This document shows positions 47,017 through 59,600 of a stretch of DNA of 64,000 bases, one piece after another; within the stretch, counting starts at the first letter, position 1; every line of letters starts with the position of its first letter. The notes under the pieces were generated by a model, which saw nothing but the letters and a program-made list of their open reading frames with translations, had not been told where the DNA came from and ran no database searches. A program made the position numbers and the translations under genes. Source of the DNA: Cristatella mucedo. Taxonomy: Eukaryota; Bryozoa; Phylactolaemata; Cristatellidae. The stretch spans positions 1 to 64,000 of the forward strand of contig WPIO01000093.1 in NCBI GenBank assembly GCA_009760855.2, given 5' to 3'.

Positions 47017-50000
47017 GTTCGCCTTTTCTCACTCTGGGGCTGTTGGGACCCGAACCCGCCCTCCTATTGCTCAGACTAGGGTATGCGATAGGATTGCGTA
47101 GTGCTGCCCGAAGGCTGTAGCTCGTTTGTTTATTCAACTCAAGCGCTTATCTCGTATTTCACGTGAGCGGACAGTGCCAGGTGCCAGTGGTTCCAACAAT
47201 CGCCCATGGTGCTGCATCCGACTCTTCTGCTGATGCTGAATAGCAATGCCAGGCACCCAACGATGTTAAATTTGCTTCACCAAACCACGGTCAAACTTGC
47301 ATGCGCTTTTTTAAGCATGTTTTTTAGCGGAGTCCGAGGCGCTGCACGCATCATTCATTCGGTCGGTGCACGCACACGACGCCCCCACGCAGCCAGTCGT
47401 ACTTACCTGGTGGGGGTGGGGCGAGGCCGTTCGTGAAGACTTCGTTTCTGGCAGCGGCTCATTTTTTGAGGATCTGAGTTTGTTTAAGCTGCCTTTGTTA
47501 ATTCCGCATGTTTTCGGTGACGGGCATTAGCGTGGATCGCCTTAAGCCCTACTTTTACTGCATCTCTTCTTTTCTTCGTCTTTGCAAGTCGCCCAGCGTC
47601 GACAGCTCCGGAAAATTTATTTATTTATTTAATATGTATTATATTATTTATTATACGGAAGAATATTTGTTAGATCCGCGTGTGATAGCAGTGGTAACGT
47701 GCACGAGTGTGTGCTTCTCGGGTGACCATAGGGTTTGGCGGACTGATGTGTAATGTAATGTAATGTATATCCGCCTGTAACTCCACAAAGTCATAAATAC
47801 CATGTGGGTGTTACGCAGGAGAGTTTTTTATAGCGCACTCACAGCCTAAGCGCCTTTCGGTACGCATTCGGTAGCCAACAGACTTCGTCTCACGCAACAA
47901 AGAGAAAGTGGGAAGCATAGCAGAGTCAGGAGAGCAGTTGAGGTAGTGAGTAGCATAGAAGTAGCAGTTCAGGACCGCTGAAAAAGATGTGCCATAGTCG
48001 GCAGCAGGAAAGTAGTTGTCGTCGCGTAAGAATTGTGGAAGCGAGTTCCACAGTCTAGGACCTGCAGAGCTAAAGTGCTCCCAAAGCCTGGAACTCATTT
48101 TTATGACAGCATTTAGTGGGCTCCTGTGATTCGTCCTTTATGTGCTTATGCTTGCTGACACTGTGCATGCTGCCACTAACCACACTGGCATGCTGACCCT
48201 GTGCATGTCACCCCTAATCATGTTATTCATGTTGTTTATCAAGCATGATATTACTCACCATTCAATCGCGTTTCCGTTTGCAGCAAATTAAAGTGCCTAG
48301 AAAGAGATTGAGTTCTCTGAATGGCAAAGCCCGAACTATCACGTTTTTAGGGTCAGCCCGATGTCAGCGTTGAGCAGACCAGGGTGAGGTTTTCGGCTCA
48401 CGGCGTGGGTGCTCACGGAAGCAACGACTATGCATTCGACCTCGAGGTCTACCAGCCCATCAAACCCGAGGTATCTTCTGTCGCTGCCCTGCCCACCAGC
48501 GATGCGCCTCGGCGCCGCCCCCTCCCCCCACTGACTGTTGACAGAGCCAGTGCCTCGAAGGCCTCCAGCGACGACGACGACTATGAGCTGCCGTTTGCTC
48601 GTGCGCCGTTTTAGGGGTGCAAAATGAAAGTAACCGGCAGCGAGGTCGTGCTGGAGATTGCAAAGCAGACGGCTGATGGCATGCCATGGCCTCGTTTGGC
48701 CAAGGACCCTCAGAAACTGCCGTGGCTGAAAGTGGACTTTGACAAGCTCGTCGACGGCGATCTTTCAGACGACGAAAGCGATGCGCAGAGGCAGAAAAAG
48801 GTGTGATTTCATGTGGTTACCGTTCGTTCGTCTCAGCTTGCATGAGGACTCCACGGGGGTCAAGGCCTCCTCTTCCTTCTTGTCCTCACCCTCCTCTTGT
48901 TCTTCATCGGCCTCCCCCAAATCCCTCTTCGTTGTAAATCATCTGCCGCTGCCGCCTCAGCTGTGCACTTCATCTGTGCGTCTGTCCTTTCCATCTCATT
49001 TCGTCGCCCGGCTTCGACGCTCTCGCTGTTCAAAATAAGCCAGCATGCGTATGCACACATTGAGACTGCTTTTCACAGTCTGGTACGCCTCGGCCACTCT
49101 TTGGTCCTTCATTTGTGAGAAGCTTATGGAGTCGATTTGCACTCCAGCCTGGCATCCATCTAGCTTCCTGCTAGCCGAAGTCGTCTGCTAGCCGTGCTAG
49201 TCGTCTGCTAGCCGAAGTCGTGCAGCCGGTGCCGGTCGAAGCACTGGTCTGGCGCTCTTGGCAGAGCTTCGACTGACCTGCTGCTGGACTCGGCGATTGA
49301 AGCCGCTGTGCCTAGCGCATTGCCTGGCCTGTGTGTACGACCGCGCGCAGTTGACAGGACTTCCGGAGCTTCGGCACTGCCGACCTACGGCTTCATTGCT
49401 GCTGCTTAGTTGATTTGCAGCCCAGGTCAGGCTTCGTCTATGGTTTACCGGTCAATTTCAACTTTTCGGTAATTTAACCATCGCTGCCCGCCACCTCGTG
49501 GGCTGGCTCCTATTAAGCAATGTGTGCTTGTGTCTCACGAGTTGTTTCATCTACAGAAATTCAACTAATGCCCCTGCCTAGGCATGTACGGTTATTTTCA
49601 GTAAGCAAGTAGTAAATAAGGCATATCCTTGAGACTGCATGGATAAAGAGGTTTTTGTTCCTCCTGATATGTCTTCCATGTACCAAGTCTTCCGTTGTTT
49701 CAAATTCTTCTGGTCTGATTTTGGTTCTGTGTTCAAGAATCGTCCCTTTTTTTATCCTGGATGATTTTAACATTCAGGAGTGACAACTCAACTGGTGCCT
49801 CAAGTGCTAAATTTCGTGCACTGACCGATTCATTGTCTCTAGTGGCTCATGTGCATGACCCCGCTCACGACAACAGACACACTCGCTCAAATATTCTCTC
49901 ACAGTTATATTCTGTCAACTTTTATTATTACATAATTCTGCACACCTGACCAATGAGTCTTGCTCAGTCTGCATTTGAGCCCTCATTGGTATCCAGAATC

Positions 50001-50507
50001 ATCTACAAATCTCAAAACCAAAAGACCCTTGGCATCGATCGTATACGCACGAAGATATAGTGTTTGCCCGTGCTATCAAATCCTCCTTTTGGCCTGTCCT
50101 TACTGGTAGAATGCTACAACACGACACTAGCCGATGTTATTGACGAGTTTGCACCTCTGCCTAAGCACACCGTTCGCCTTTGCCCAAATGGCCTATGGTT
50201 TACCGAAGACATTAAAATAGCTTGGGCTGGGTACTAAGCAAAAAAATTTGAGAAAGCAAACAAAAGATTGGGACTGACAGTCCATTGACTTGCGTGCGAG
50301 GACTACTGTAGATCATGCCAATCTGTAGATCTAGCAAGGCTAAGTCTAGCATCTATAAAAAAAAACATTGCCGAATCACAGCTGCACAATCCAAAACTGT
50401 TCATGTCTACAAACAACCATCTCCTTAACTTCTTTCAGGTCAGCTACTTACCTAGTGATCATTGGTAATCGTGCAGATCGTCTCTCTCAATCTTCTTTGT
50501 CAATTAG

Positions 50508-50544
<37 letters not shown>

Positions 50545-50549
50545 TTGTT

Positions 50550-50601
<52 letters not shown>

Positions 50602-53600
50602 TTGTTTTGTTGCTTGCCTTTAACGACCTAAGGTCGTGTGCTCAATTAAGCCCTTTGGCATATGTAAAACACCTAGATAGAGAGTAGGTTCTCTCAGGAT
50701 GCTATCCAAATGAATTATATATACGTGTGTGTGTGTACGTGTAATAATAATTATAGTACATTTGTGTAGCACCCCTCTGAGAACTTTACCTTTTATAGGC
50801 ACTTGACATATACATATGCTGCAAAGGAAGCATGATCAGATGGTTTGTGTGTATGTGTATCTGCATGCGCGCATGCACGCGGTGCGTATGTGTATCACGA
50901 AGTCCTGATCAAGCACCTCTCATATCGTGTGGGCATCACTGTAATGGTTTAGGTCCTATCTCAGTGGAAGACTCGATAGCATATAGGGTTAAGATAAACA
51001 AGTCATCCTACCAGCGTGTAAAGTAAGGGAGCCGTACCCACAGGCTCTGTGCTTGGACAACTTCTTTTCACAATTTATATTCTTCCTCCTGCTGATGTAA
51101 TCCTCGTGTACAATCTAAGCTTACATTTCTATGCAGATTACCCAGAGCAATATCTCTGCTTTGATCCCTCAGTGGCTTCCAGCACACCAAACTCTATCAA
51201 CACCCTTGCCGCCTGTGTTGCGGAAATTTGCACTTGGATGGCAACATCTCAAACTCAACACACCACTCAAAATTGAATGACGATAAAACCAGCTTACTAT
51301 TTATTGGCAAACTAAGCGTTGTTCAGAAATTAGGAAACCGGTTCCTTAAAATGGGCTCTGCTAGCTTATCTCCCGTAGTGTCTGCACAAATATGGGTGCC
51401 GTGCTCGAACGTGGCCATTCGCTAGACCCTGGATCTTGACCCAGGGGTAAGATGCTTGCTCTTGACGACCCAGGTCGTGGGTTTGAGTTCCGAAGTGAGC
51501 AATCCTAAATTGCCCACTGCAAGCCGCAATGATAGCCACTGGGGCTCTTCTGCTGCTATGTAAATGCGGCTATTGAGCTAGCCTTTGAGCTAGCCTTTTT
51601 GGACGACCATTTCCGCTGCACGGTCAAGTCTGCCTGCTTTGAGCTTTGTAACATAGAAAAAATTCAGGCCTGCATAGACAAGGATGCCGCTTACAAGTTG
51701 GTCTTTACATTTATTACGTCCTTCATCAGCTTCTAGAATGCACTGCTTGCTGGCTTTCCTGCCGATGCAACAAGGCGCTTACAGCTGGTGTAAAACTCCG
51801 CAGCCAGACTTGTCTGTCGTGAACGTCTCAGTTGCCACATTACACCACTTCTCACCGACCTGCAATGACATTCAATCAAGTAGCGCATCGACTTCGAGGT
51901 TTGCCGCTCCCTATTAGACCCCTTGGCTCCAGCCTACGTATCCAAACTACTTTGCAATGAGGCTAGGCAGCCGCGATGGCACACTAGGTAAGGCGGTTGC
52001 TTTCACGACCTCGGTCTTGAGGTCGTGGGTTCGATTCCTGCGGTGGGCGATCCTTTATCGCCACTGCAAGCGGTGGTGATAGCCATAAAGGCTCTTCTGT
52101 CGCTATACAAAAAGAGGCTGTTCAATCCGCTAGGATTTTTTAACTCGAATCATATAGCTGTCTCTCGAAAACCAACCTCAGATAGTTAGAGACCGTGCCT
52201 TTGGCTCGTGTGCTTCCAAAGCGTTTAGCTCATTTTGGCTGACGTCACAACATCCCGTGACTGGACGGCATTAAAAAGAAGCTAGGAACGCATATTTTCA
52301 GCACAGCATTTGTTGAGTCCGTGGATTTGTGTTCTAATGCGTTCTGAAGCTGTGCATGTCATCACTAACCGTATTTTCATGCAAACGCAAAGTGCCTAGA
52401 AAGAGATTTGGCTCTCTTATGGTGATATATAAATGAGACATTATTATTTTATCATTCTTGGCCCAAGCAGTGGAACCGACATTGTTCAGCATCATGTGCA
52501 GCCTATGGTTTGGCCTATGGGTAAGTTGCTCACCTTTAACGGCCAAGGTCGTGGGCTCGAGCCCTTCGGTAAATGAGAGGCACCTGGATAGAGATTGCGT
52601 TCTCTTAGGGAGCTACGAAAATGACACAGATCTATGAAATGACACAGTCTACTGTCCTTGTAATGACCTAGCCCAACCCTAACTCACAACCAAAGGCAGA
52701 TGCAAGACCAAAGCAATAAGTAGAAGAAGCAGACCGTCGTAACCCACATTTGTAGCTAGACGTGAGCCGAATCACCTCACCTGTGCCAAAGAAAGCAGCT
52801 TATGAAAGTCCTTGATTTGCCTTCAGATTTGGGATTGTAAGCAAAGCCTTGATCGGAGCTGAGAGATTAGTCAAACTTGTGCCGTCCTTGCTTGCTCAGG
52901 GAGTGAATGGGGTCAAGGTTGTCTCGTGATGGTTTCCGGCTGCGGCCCAGCTGGTTCTGCTGGTAGTTTCTCGGCTCATTCTCCTCACACATCTTTCGCC
53001 TGCAGTTTTCTAACCACATCTTTCTGAAGAGTCGTGCCTTGGCAGGCAGCCTACTATCTATCGCTCGTACATCATCTTGCGCTCAGCATTGCAGCTATGA
53101 TCATGGCATGGCTCGTTGATTGGCCTTTGGATGGTTCAAGTCTCTTTTTTTATATGCCTCATAGTACTACAGCTCATGAATGCATGTCAAGCTCTTTCCG
53201 GCGCTGCAATGTGCGCTGCTAGCGATGCCTTACTCCGAGCTGTGCTGCTTGCTGCTAGTACCGCCACGGCTGATGATGCGGTCCTGCTGTTGGTGAATGC
53301 CAGTTGTGCTGCTGCATTGGTTTAGGCACAAGAAGAATACATGAACAAGCTGACGAAGGATATTGTGGACTTGGAGAAAAAAGGTAAGTCCTCTCACTAC
53401 TTACCTGCGCTCTTCAAAAGCGAAAGAGAATTTAGAGGATTGGCCAAGGCGTGTGAGACCTGTCTACTCATTGTTTGTGCTTTATTTACATTTCTTTGTG
53501 GCTGATAAGAAATTCAAAAAATCCCTGCATTCCTATTTTGTTCCGGAGCAAAATAGCTTGCACTTGCCCTTCCATCCATCTCACTCATCCAGTGTGCTCT

Positions 53601-56600
53601 TCAATACCGCTTGCTTCTCAGCATCATGTCATCTTGTTGGCATGTGCACTAAATTGAAATCTGTTGGTGGTGGAGCCTTCAGCTCGGAGGCATGGCAAGT
53701 CTAGAAATCACATCCGGCGACCGGCGCTATGTGCATTAACCTTGTACCCATTAAGTCTCAGTTAGAGATTGTTGTTTCGGTCAGCTTTCCTCACAGCGTC
53801 GATAGCTCAATCGGTAAGAGCAATGGGCCAGCAACCCAAAGTTTGCGGGATTACTCCTCGTTGGAGGTGAAATCCTTGCCCTTGTGTCTTAGCTCAGGGA
53901 TTTACAGAGCAGAAGTTTGTGTCTCCCATGAAGGTCTTGAAGCGAGAGAGAGAGTGCGGGGAGAGAGTGCGGAGAGAGAGAGAGAGAGAGCAGCTGCTGC
54001 TGCTTTGCTACCATCCACAGATGCCGTAGCATCCTAAGAGCACTAGGAGAATGAAGCAGGTGCAGCAGCTGTTCAACTAGGCGACAGCCAGGCCAGGCCA
54101 GTTCTTCGGCCTGGCCTGGCTTGGCCTGGCCTGGCAGCACGGACGCAGGCACAGGCTACACTGCCTCTCGTGCCGAACGACGATGGCCGTGAAATCTTCG
54201 GCCTGTCACGTAATGGCTCCTAATTGAGCCTAGTCGCATTCTCACCGAAGCTGCTACGCCTTCATTTGACGTAGCCTAGCTCTATGGATGGTAGCAAAGT
54301 AGCTGCTGCATTCTCTTGCTCCAAGGGTCTTGGAGCAAGAGACAGAAGCAAGAGACAGAAGCAAGAGACAGAAGCAAGAGACAGAAGGCTCTGCATCTCT
54401 TCAGATGCATCATCTTCGTCTGAGGAACTCTTGTCCACAATTTATTGTGCACAAAAGCTCCTCTCCTGCTGCTAACTGGACCGTGTGTATTCAAGCCATC
54501 CTGGGCTGCTACTTCTATTTTGCTAATCACTATCTCGACTGCCCCTCACGACTCAGCTGTGCGCTCCTGGTTTTTCTCTTTGTCGCGTCTTTGTCAGATG
54601 GAGTCCACTGGCCTCCGTATGCTTACCGAAACCTGCTTAGGCTTTCAGTGGGCAATAGAAAACTCTCCAGCGTACTGCCCACTTAGTCTCGGTGGCTTTG
54701 AGAATCTACAGGCAAAGGTACATAAATCATAACGATAATAATTGGTCATTTGTGTAGCATTCTTGGAGAAAGGGGCGGGGCTTCTGCACGCCAACCAGTT
54801 TGCCTGTTTTTTCGTCTAAGCCACGCTCGTTTGGTCCAGTGTTTCAGTGCTTGCCTCGACTAAGGTCAAGGCGAATGCAGTTGATGGCTGAGGTCGTGGG
54901 CTCGAGCCCCGTGGCACATGTGAATCGCCTGGACAGAGATTAAGTTCCCTTATGTAGCTAAACAGATGGATTTTTTTAGTGCACCACCTTTGTGCATGCT
55001 GGTTCGACGTCAGCTTGCATGTAGACCAGAGGCAGCTGCTCGGCACTGCCTCTGGTCTCTCGTCTGCATTGACAATCCTGCGCGGTCCTGTGCTGCCTTG
55101 TTGACTCTTCTCGATGACAATGGCAGTGCCCAGGAAAATGAATCTCTATAATAATCTATAATCTAAGCTCATACTCAGGCTCACCGTCACTCGGATGCCC
55201 AAATGCCTGCTCGGATGCCCAAATGTTTTCTTGTTCGTGAAGCATTCTTAGATATTAAGAGCTGGAACGGCGGGTTGTGTTTTATAGCATGCTCGTAATT
55301 CCGATTGACTGCTCTGCTGCCGCGTTCGCATAAGACGGAGCGGCCCCTTCTTTACCGGTAGGAGATGTAGTCTGTACCTGCACTGCCTTGCCGCCCTGAT
55401 TTTGTCCAGGAGTTAAGGTGCTTGCTGTTGACGACCCAGGTCGTAGGCTCGGGCAATTTCGGCATGTGTGAAACACTCGGATAGAGATTGAGCTCTCTCA
55501 GGTCTCTATAATAACGGATTACATTTATAATTATACTGCAAGAGGTCTAGTTTTCTGAGTGGGCTCGCTGTGGTAGTGTCGCTCGCTGCGCACCCAGCAA
55601 TCGGTCGGTCGATTCACGACACCCCAGCGCTGGGTGGGTGTGCATCGAACGAGGCCTCCCCGTGGGCTTTCCGGCCCTGCCCTGCCGCCAGTGTAGCGGT
55701 CGTGACCCAAGCCGGCTGGTGGCGATCGAAGGAGAAATGTAGATGGTAGACAGCTGCACTTGTATGTGCTATGCAAGGTAACAAGAGTTGGATGCATTGG
55801 GAATTTTTAAAGTAATTAAAAAATTATTAATTAATTAATTAAATTGCTGGATTCCATGTGAGTTTGTGTGCTTGTGCATGCTGAAATTGCACGTGAAATT
55901 GCACGATCACTAACCAATTGACAAGCTCCCTTCCCGGCAAATCTAAAATGCCTTGAGATTTTTTAATTCTCTTAGGGTGCAACATAAATGTTTTAATATT
56001 ACTATGATTGGTAGGATCATATCCCCCCCGAAATGATCTGTACATGCAAGTGCGCATACAGCTTGGTTGTACATTCGTCACATGTCGTGACTCGCACACC
56101 CTGTACGATTTAGAGCAATCCCTGTGGCTAGCTTTGCAAAATTACTGCTCGCGCTGATATTGTTTTGCATTGTTCAGTGCAGAGCTGATTAAAGTGCATG
56201 GTGGCCTAGCAAATGAATCAATGGCTGATCTATGTAGAGTTCTTCATCTGTCTGCTCGTGCTGCCATTTTTTTACGGCATCCTTTTTCGCTTGCAGCCAT
56301 TAACGAGATAAAAACGTCTTATTTATTTGGCTACAACCTGTTCCAGTTTGTGGGCTATCTCTTCGTCTTCGCAAAGATCGCCTATGGCCTATCGACAGAT
56401 CCGGGTAAGAGTCTCCCTCCGAGTCGCTGTGCAGACAGGCCACAGGACCAGCTGCCTGTGCTGCTGTGCGCTGTGTGGTGCTTGCACGGTCCACTCGTGC
56501 AGTAGGCACTCGGTGGGCTTCAAAGCTTTTCGGTTTTGAGCAGGCCGCCTATTATAGCAGGTCACTGCTGACCGGATGCATGGCTGTTCAAATGGAGAAA

Positions 56601-59600
56601 GCTGACCCAGAGTCCCTGGCTGCACTCTTGCAACTGATGCCTACAGTAGACACCCTAGTCCAAGCCAGCAGCCACCGGCCAAGGTGCCTACTGTAGTGGT
56701 GCAGTGCATAGCCTGTCTGTCGTTGCTAGTGGCTAGCTTGGCTGGCCCTGGTCCTTGTTACTATAGGAAGGTCGTGCCGAAGTCTCTCTTTAATCCGTGC
56801 CCTATTGGGGGCCGTGTGCTCTTACGCAACGACATCTACTCTCCAACTGCCGACTGTGGCACATCTTTTTTAGCGGTCCTGAGCTGCTACTTCTATGCTA
56901 CTCACTACCTCAACTGCTCTCCTGACTTTGCTATGCTTCCCACTTTCTCTTTGTTGCGTGAGACTACGTCTGTTGGCTACCGAATGCGTACCGAAAGCCG
57001 CTTAGGCTGTGTGTGCGCTATACAAAACTCTCCTGCGTAACACCCACATGGTCTTTATGACTTTGTGGAGTTACAGACGGAGATACATTACATTACATTA
57101 CATTACATTCAGCCTCCTCTTCACTCTGTGGTCGGTCTAGGGCTGCTGCAGGGTTCAGCAAGCTCTTGACAATTTTGCTGGCTGTGCCACGAGCTTGGTG
57201 CAGTACCCGGGCAGTTTGTGTTAGCCATTTTGAAGTCGCTTGATCGTTAGCTGCCTGTCAGCACAGAGTCCCTGCTGCACTAGCCACAATGAACAGCTGG
57301 GGGGGGATAAATTCACATGTATGGAAGGATTAGCCCTGCCCCTCCTCCTCCCATCGGGTCCCCCATAACCACTGCTTCTCCTACCGTTTCTGAAGAAAGA
57401 AGCGGCTTCCGGCAGTGATGGCGGCTATCCTGTAGTGCATCGGTGTGGGCATCACACTGTACCACGAAGTGGTGTATCCTGATCGTCTGTGCTATTCTCT
57501 GCGCATTCTCCATTCCTTTGCTGGCGTTCGGGAGCTCTGCACCATCTTGGTTCGTTCGGCCTCCGCCCCCCACGGTGCAAATGCAGGCTATCGGCTATCC
57601 GGGGTCTGCTACACGCCTTAGTGTTTCACTGCTGCAACACTGCTGGGAGCCCCTCCGGCAGCTAAGCTGCAGGGCCCCCCACACATTCGAGCACACACAC
57701 ACAGCTGCAGTGACTTTTCTGACTCACTAGACCAAATGAATAATGCAGGCTGGCGAATCAGCCATCAGCGACAGGAATGTTTTCGACAACGAAGAACATG
57801 TCTCACGCTGACCTCAGGAGCTGGACCCAGGCCAGCCGGTGCCATCGGCAGGAATGCTGACGCCGGCCGCCCTAGTCCACCTGACTCTAATCAGCAGGGC
57901 CTTGCTGTGTCTGCCAGCTCTGGGTCGTCTGCTCTGCTGCTCTGCTGGCTGGTGCAGTCTGGCCGTGAAACACAGCCGTCGCCGGCGAAACACTTCCGTT
58001 GCTCGCCCATTCCCCCTCTGATGTGTGCGCTCCTGCAGTGAAGGAGATGGTCGCAAGCCGGTGGTCATAACCTAACATGTTAGTGTTATGCTAGTTGGGT
58101 CCTGACCTGCATCAAGCACACAGCGTGAATATGCAGCCACGCCCTCATACGCATCGTCATCGGTGACTCATCATTGCCGACTGGCGTGAGCAGCTAGTGA
58201 GTCGTGCGCGGCAGCCGCTGCACAGCTGGTTGGTGAGCTCTCTACTTGCTTCCTGTCCACAGGATACAAGTCGAAGGCCTACGATGATATCGGTTTCGTC
58301 ATCTGCCTTTGTCAGTTCGTTGCCATACTCGAGATCGTTCACCCCTGGGTCGGCCTTGTCAAGTCGGCCGGCGTGCTGGCGCCATTCCTGCAGGTAAGCA
58401 TTAGCACCTCCAGAAGGTCACGCCGCGTGACTGTGCCACCGGCCGCATGACTGCGCCACCGGCCGCAAGAGTGTATCCCAGTATCATGTGCACCGCTTGA
58501 CCACAGCGCAGCCGCGTGGCTGCTAGCCGCAGCTGCAGCAGTGCGGCCGCCATTAGCGAGACGTCATGCTCCACTCTTTCCTTGGGACAGAGCTGCAGGA
58601 GCCGCTTGCTTGGGGACTTCGGTGGGGGCTAAAAAAAAACACACCAGTCGCGCTCGAGCTTACCGACAGAGTTTGCCAGGGCTGCAGCGCCCGGCGCACC
58701 GGCTGCACGCCGCCATTCGCCGTCCCGTGGCACTTCCGCTGCCTGCTGGCCGTCCCGTGGCACTTCCGCTGCCTGCACCGCTGCTTCGACCCCACGGGCA
58801 AAAGCTGCCGCCTGCCGTCGGTGTCGTCTTGCAACTGTCACGTGCCTGCTCAGGTGGCCGGACGGAATTTCATTCTCTTCGGCCTCGTCTGGCGTGAGGC
58901 CGAGCTGCAGTCGAGGGTCGTCGTCACATACCTGCTCCTCGCCTGGAGCGCCGTCGAGCTGTTCCGGTAGGTTGCCCGCCCGAGCGAGCTACAGCCAAGC
59001 CCGCTACTGCTCGAGCTGCCAGAGCCGTCAGCCCAGGTCAAGCGTGAGCAACAGTTGAGGGTCTGCCTGCCACTGCCGCCCAGGTACCCGTTCTACATGC
59101 TGAGCAGTGTCGGCGTCGAATGGAAGGTCGTCACGTGGCTGCGTTACACCGTCTGGATCCCGCTGTATCCCGCCGGCGCTCTGCTAGAGAGTAAGCAGCA
59201 GCCGCCGCCTCGGTCGCTTCGTGTGCAGCTGCTGCCACCGAAACTCGGCTCCGTTGCTGCCGATGCCGCTGCTGCCTCTGACTTTAATGCACCGACCGGC
59301 ATCCGTCGAATTCGCTTTGACCGTTTCATCGTTCGTCTTTGCAGCTGCTGTCCTACTTCAGTCCACATTCCTCTTTGCCAAGTCGGGCAAGTACTCGTGG
59401 GAGCTGCCGAACAGTATTAACCTCTCGTTCTATTTCCCGTGGTTCCTATATGTCTACCTCATCGCCGTGCTGTCAGGTAAGGCAGGCGCCAGCAACCGTT
59501 TGGCGCCTGTTCCACGTGTTGTGCGTTCGTGCAATCCCAAGTCTGACTCCACGAAGCATGAGGCTGCCTTATTTAAGAACAGCCGCCTGTAGTTCTGTCG

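Larger units (their letters stand above)
49640..52460 (+). mobile_element. Old, near-complete-length LINE-I relative in HACD3 intron 3, with nested insertions
   Basis: Pieces appear in order. An endonuclease end (about 49755-49880: SAKFRALTDSLSLVAHVHDP). The linker (about 50100-50350: NTTLADVIDEFAPLPKHTVR, LWFTEDIK, IAESQLHNPKLFMSTNNHLL). RT fragments (51049-51410: LGQLLFTIYILPPADVI, FYADYPEQYLCFDP, LNDDKTSLLFIGK). C-terminal pieces (51605-51960: KSACFELCNIEKIQACIDKD; RRLQLV.NSAARLVCRER). The end (52140-52440) and an ATT-rich tail. Many stops. It is interrupted by a CT tract, an LINE-tail-like piece and two SINE-A copies. Confidence 0.8.

Noticed and set aside
53797-53875. tRNA-like sequence in HACD3 intron 4 (tagctcaatcggtaagagc)
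   Set aside because: The A box looks good, but there is no acceptable B box, acceptor stem or anticodon stem. At most a tRNA pseudogene.
57750-57800. Possible extra HACD3 exon (GESAISDRNVFDNEEHV)
   Set aside because: It hits a stop, and exons 5 and 6 already join in phase (DPG-YKSKAYDD) with the family spacing.
58541-58970. Overlapping frames of 93-134 codons in GC-rich HACD3 introns
   Set aside because: Only the part 58854-58966, in the frame with GRNFILF, is supported. The rest is intronic or antisense.
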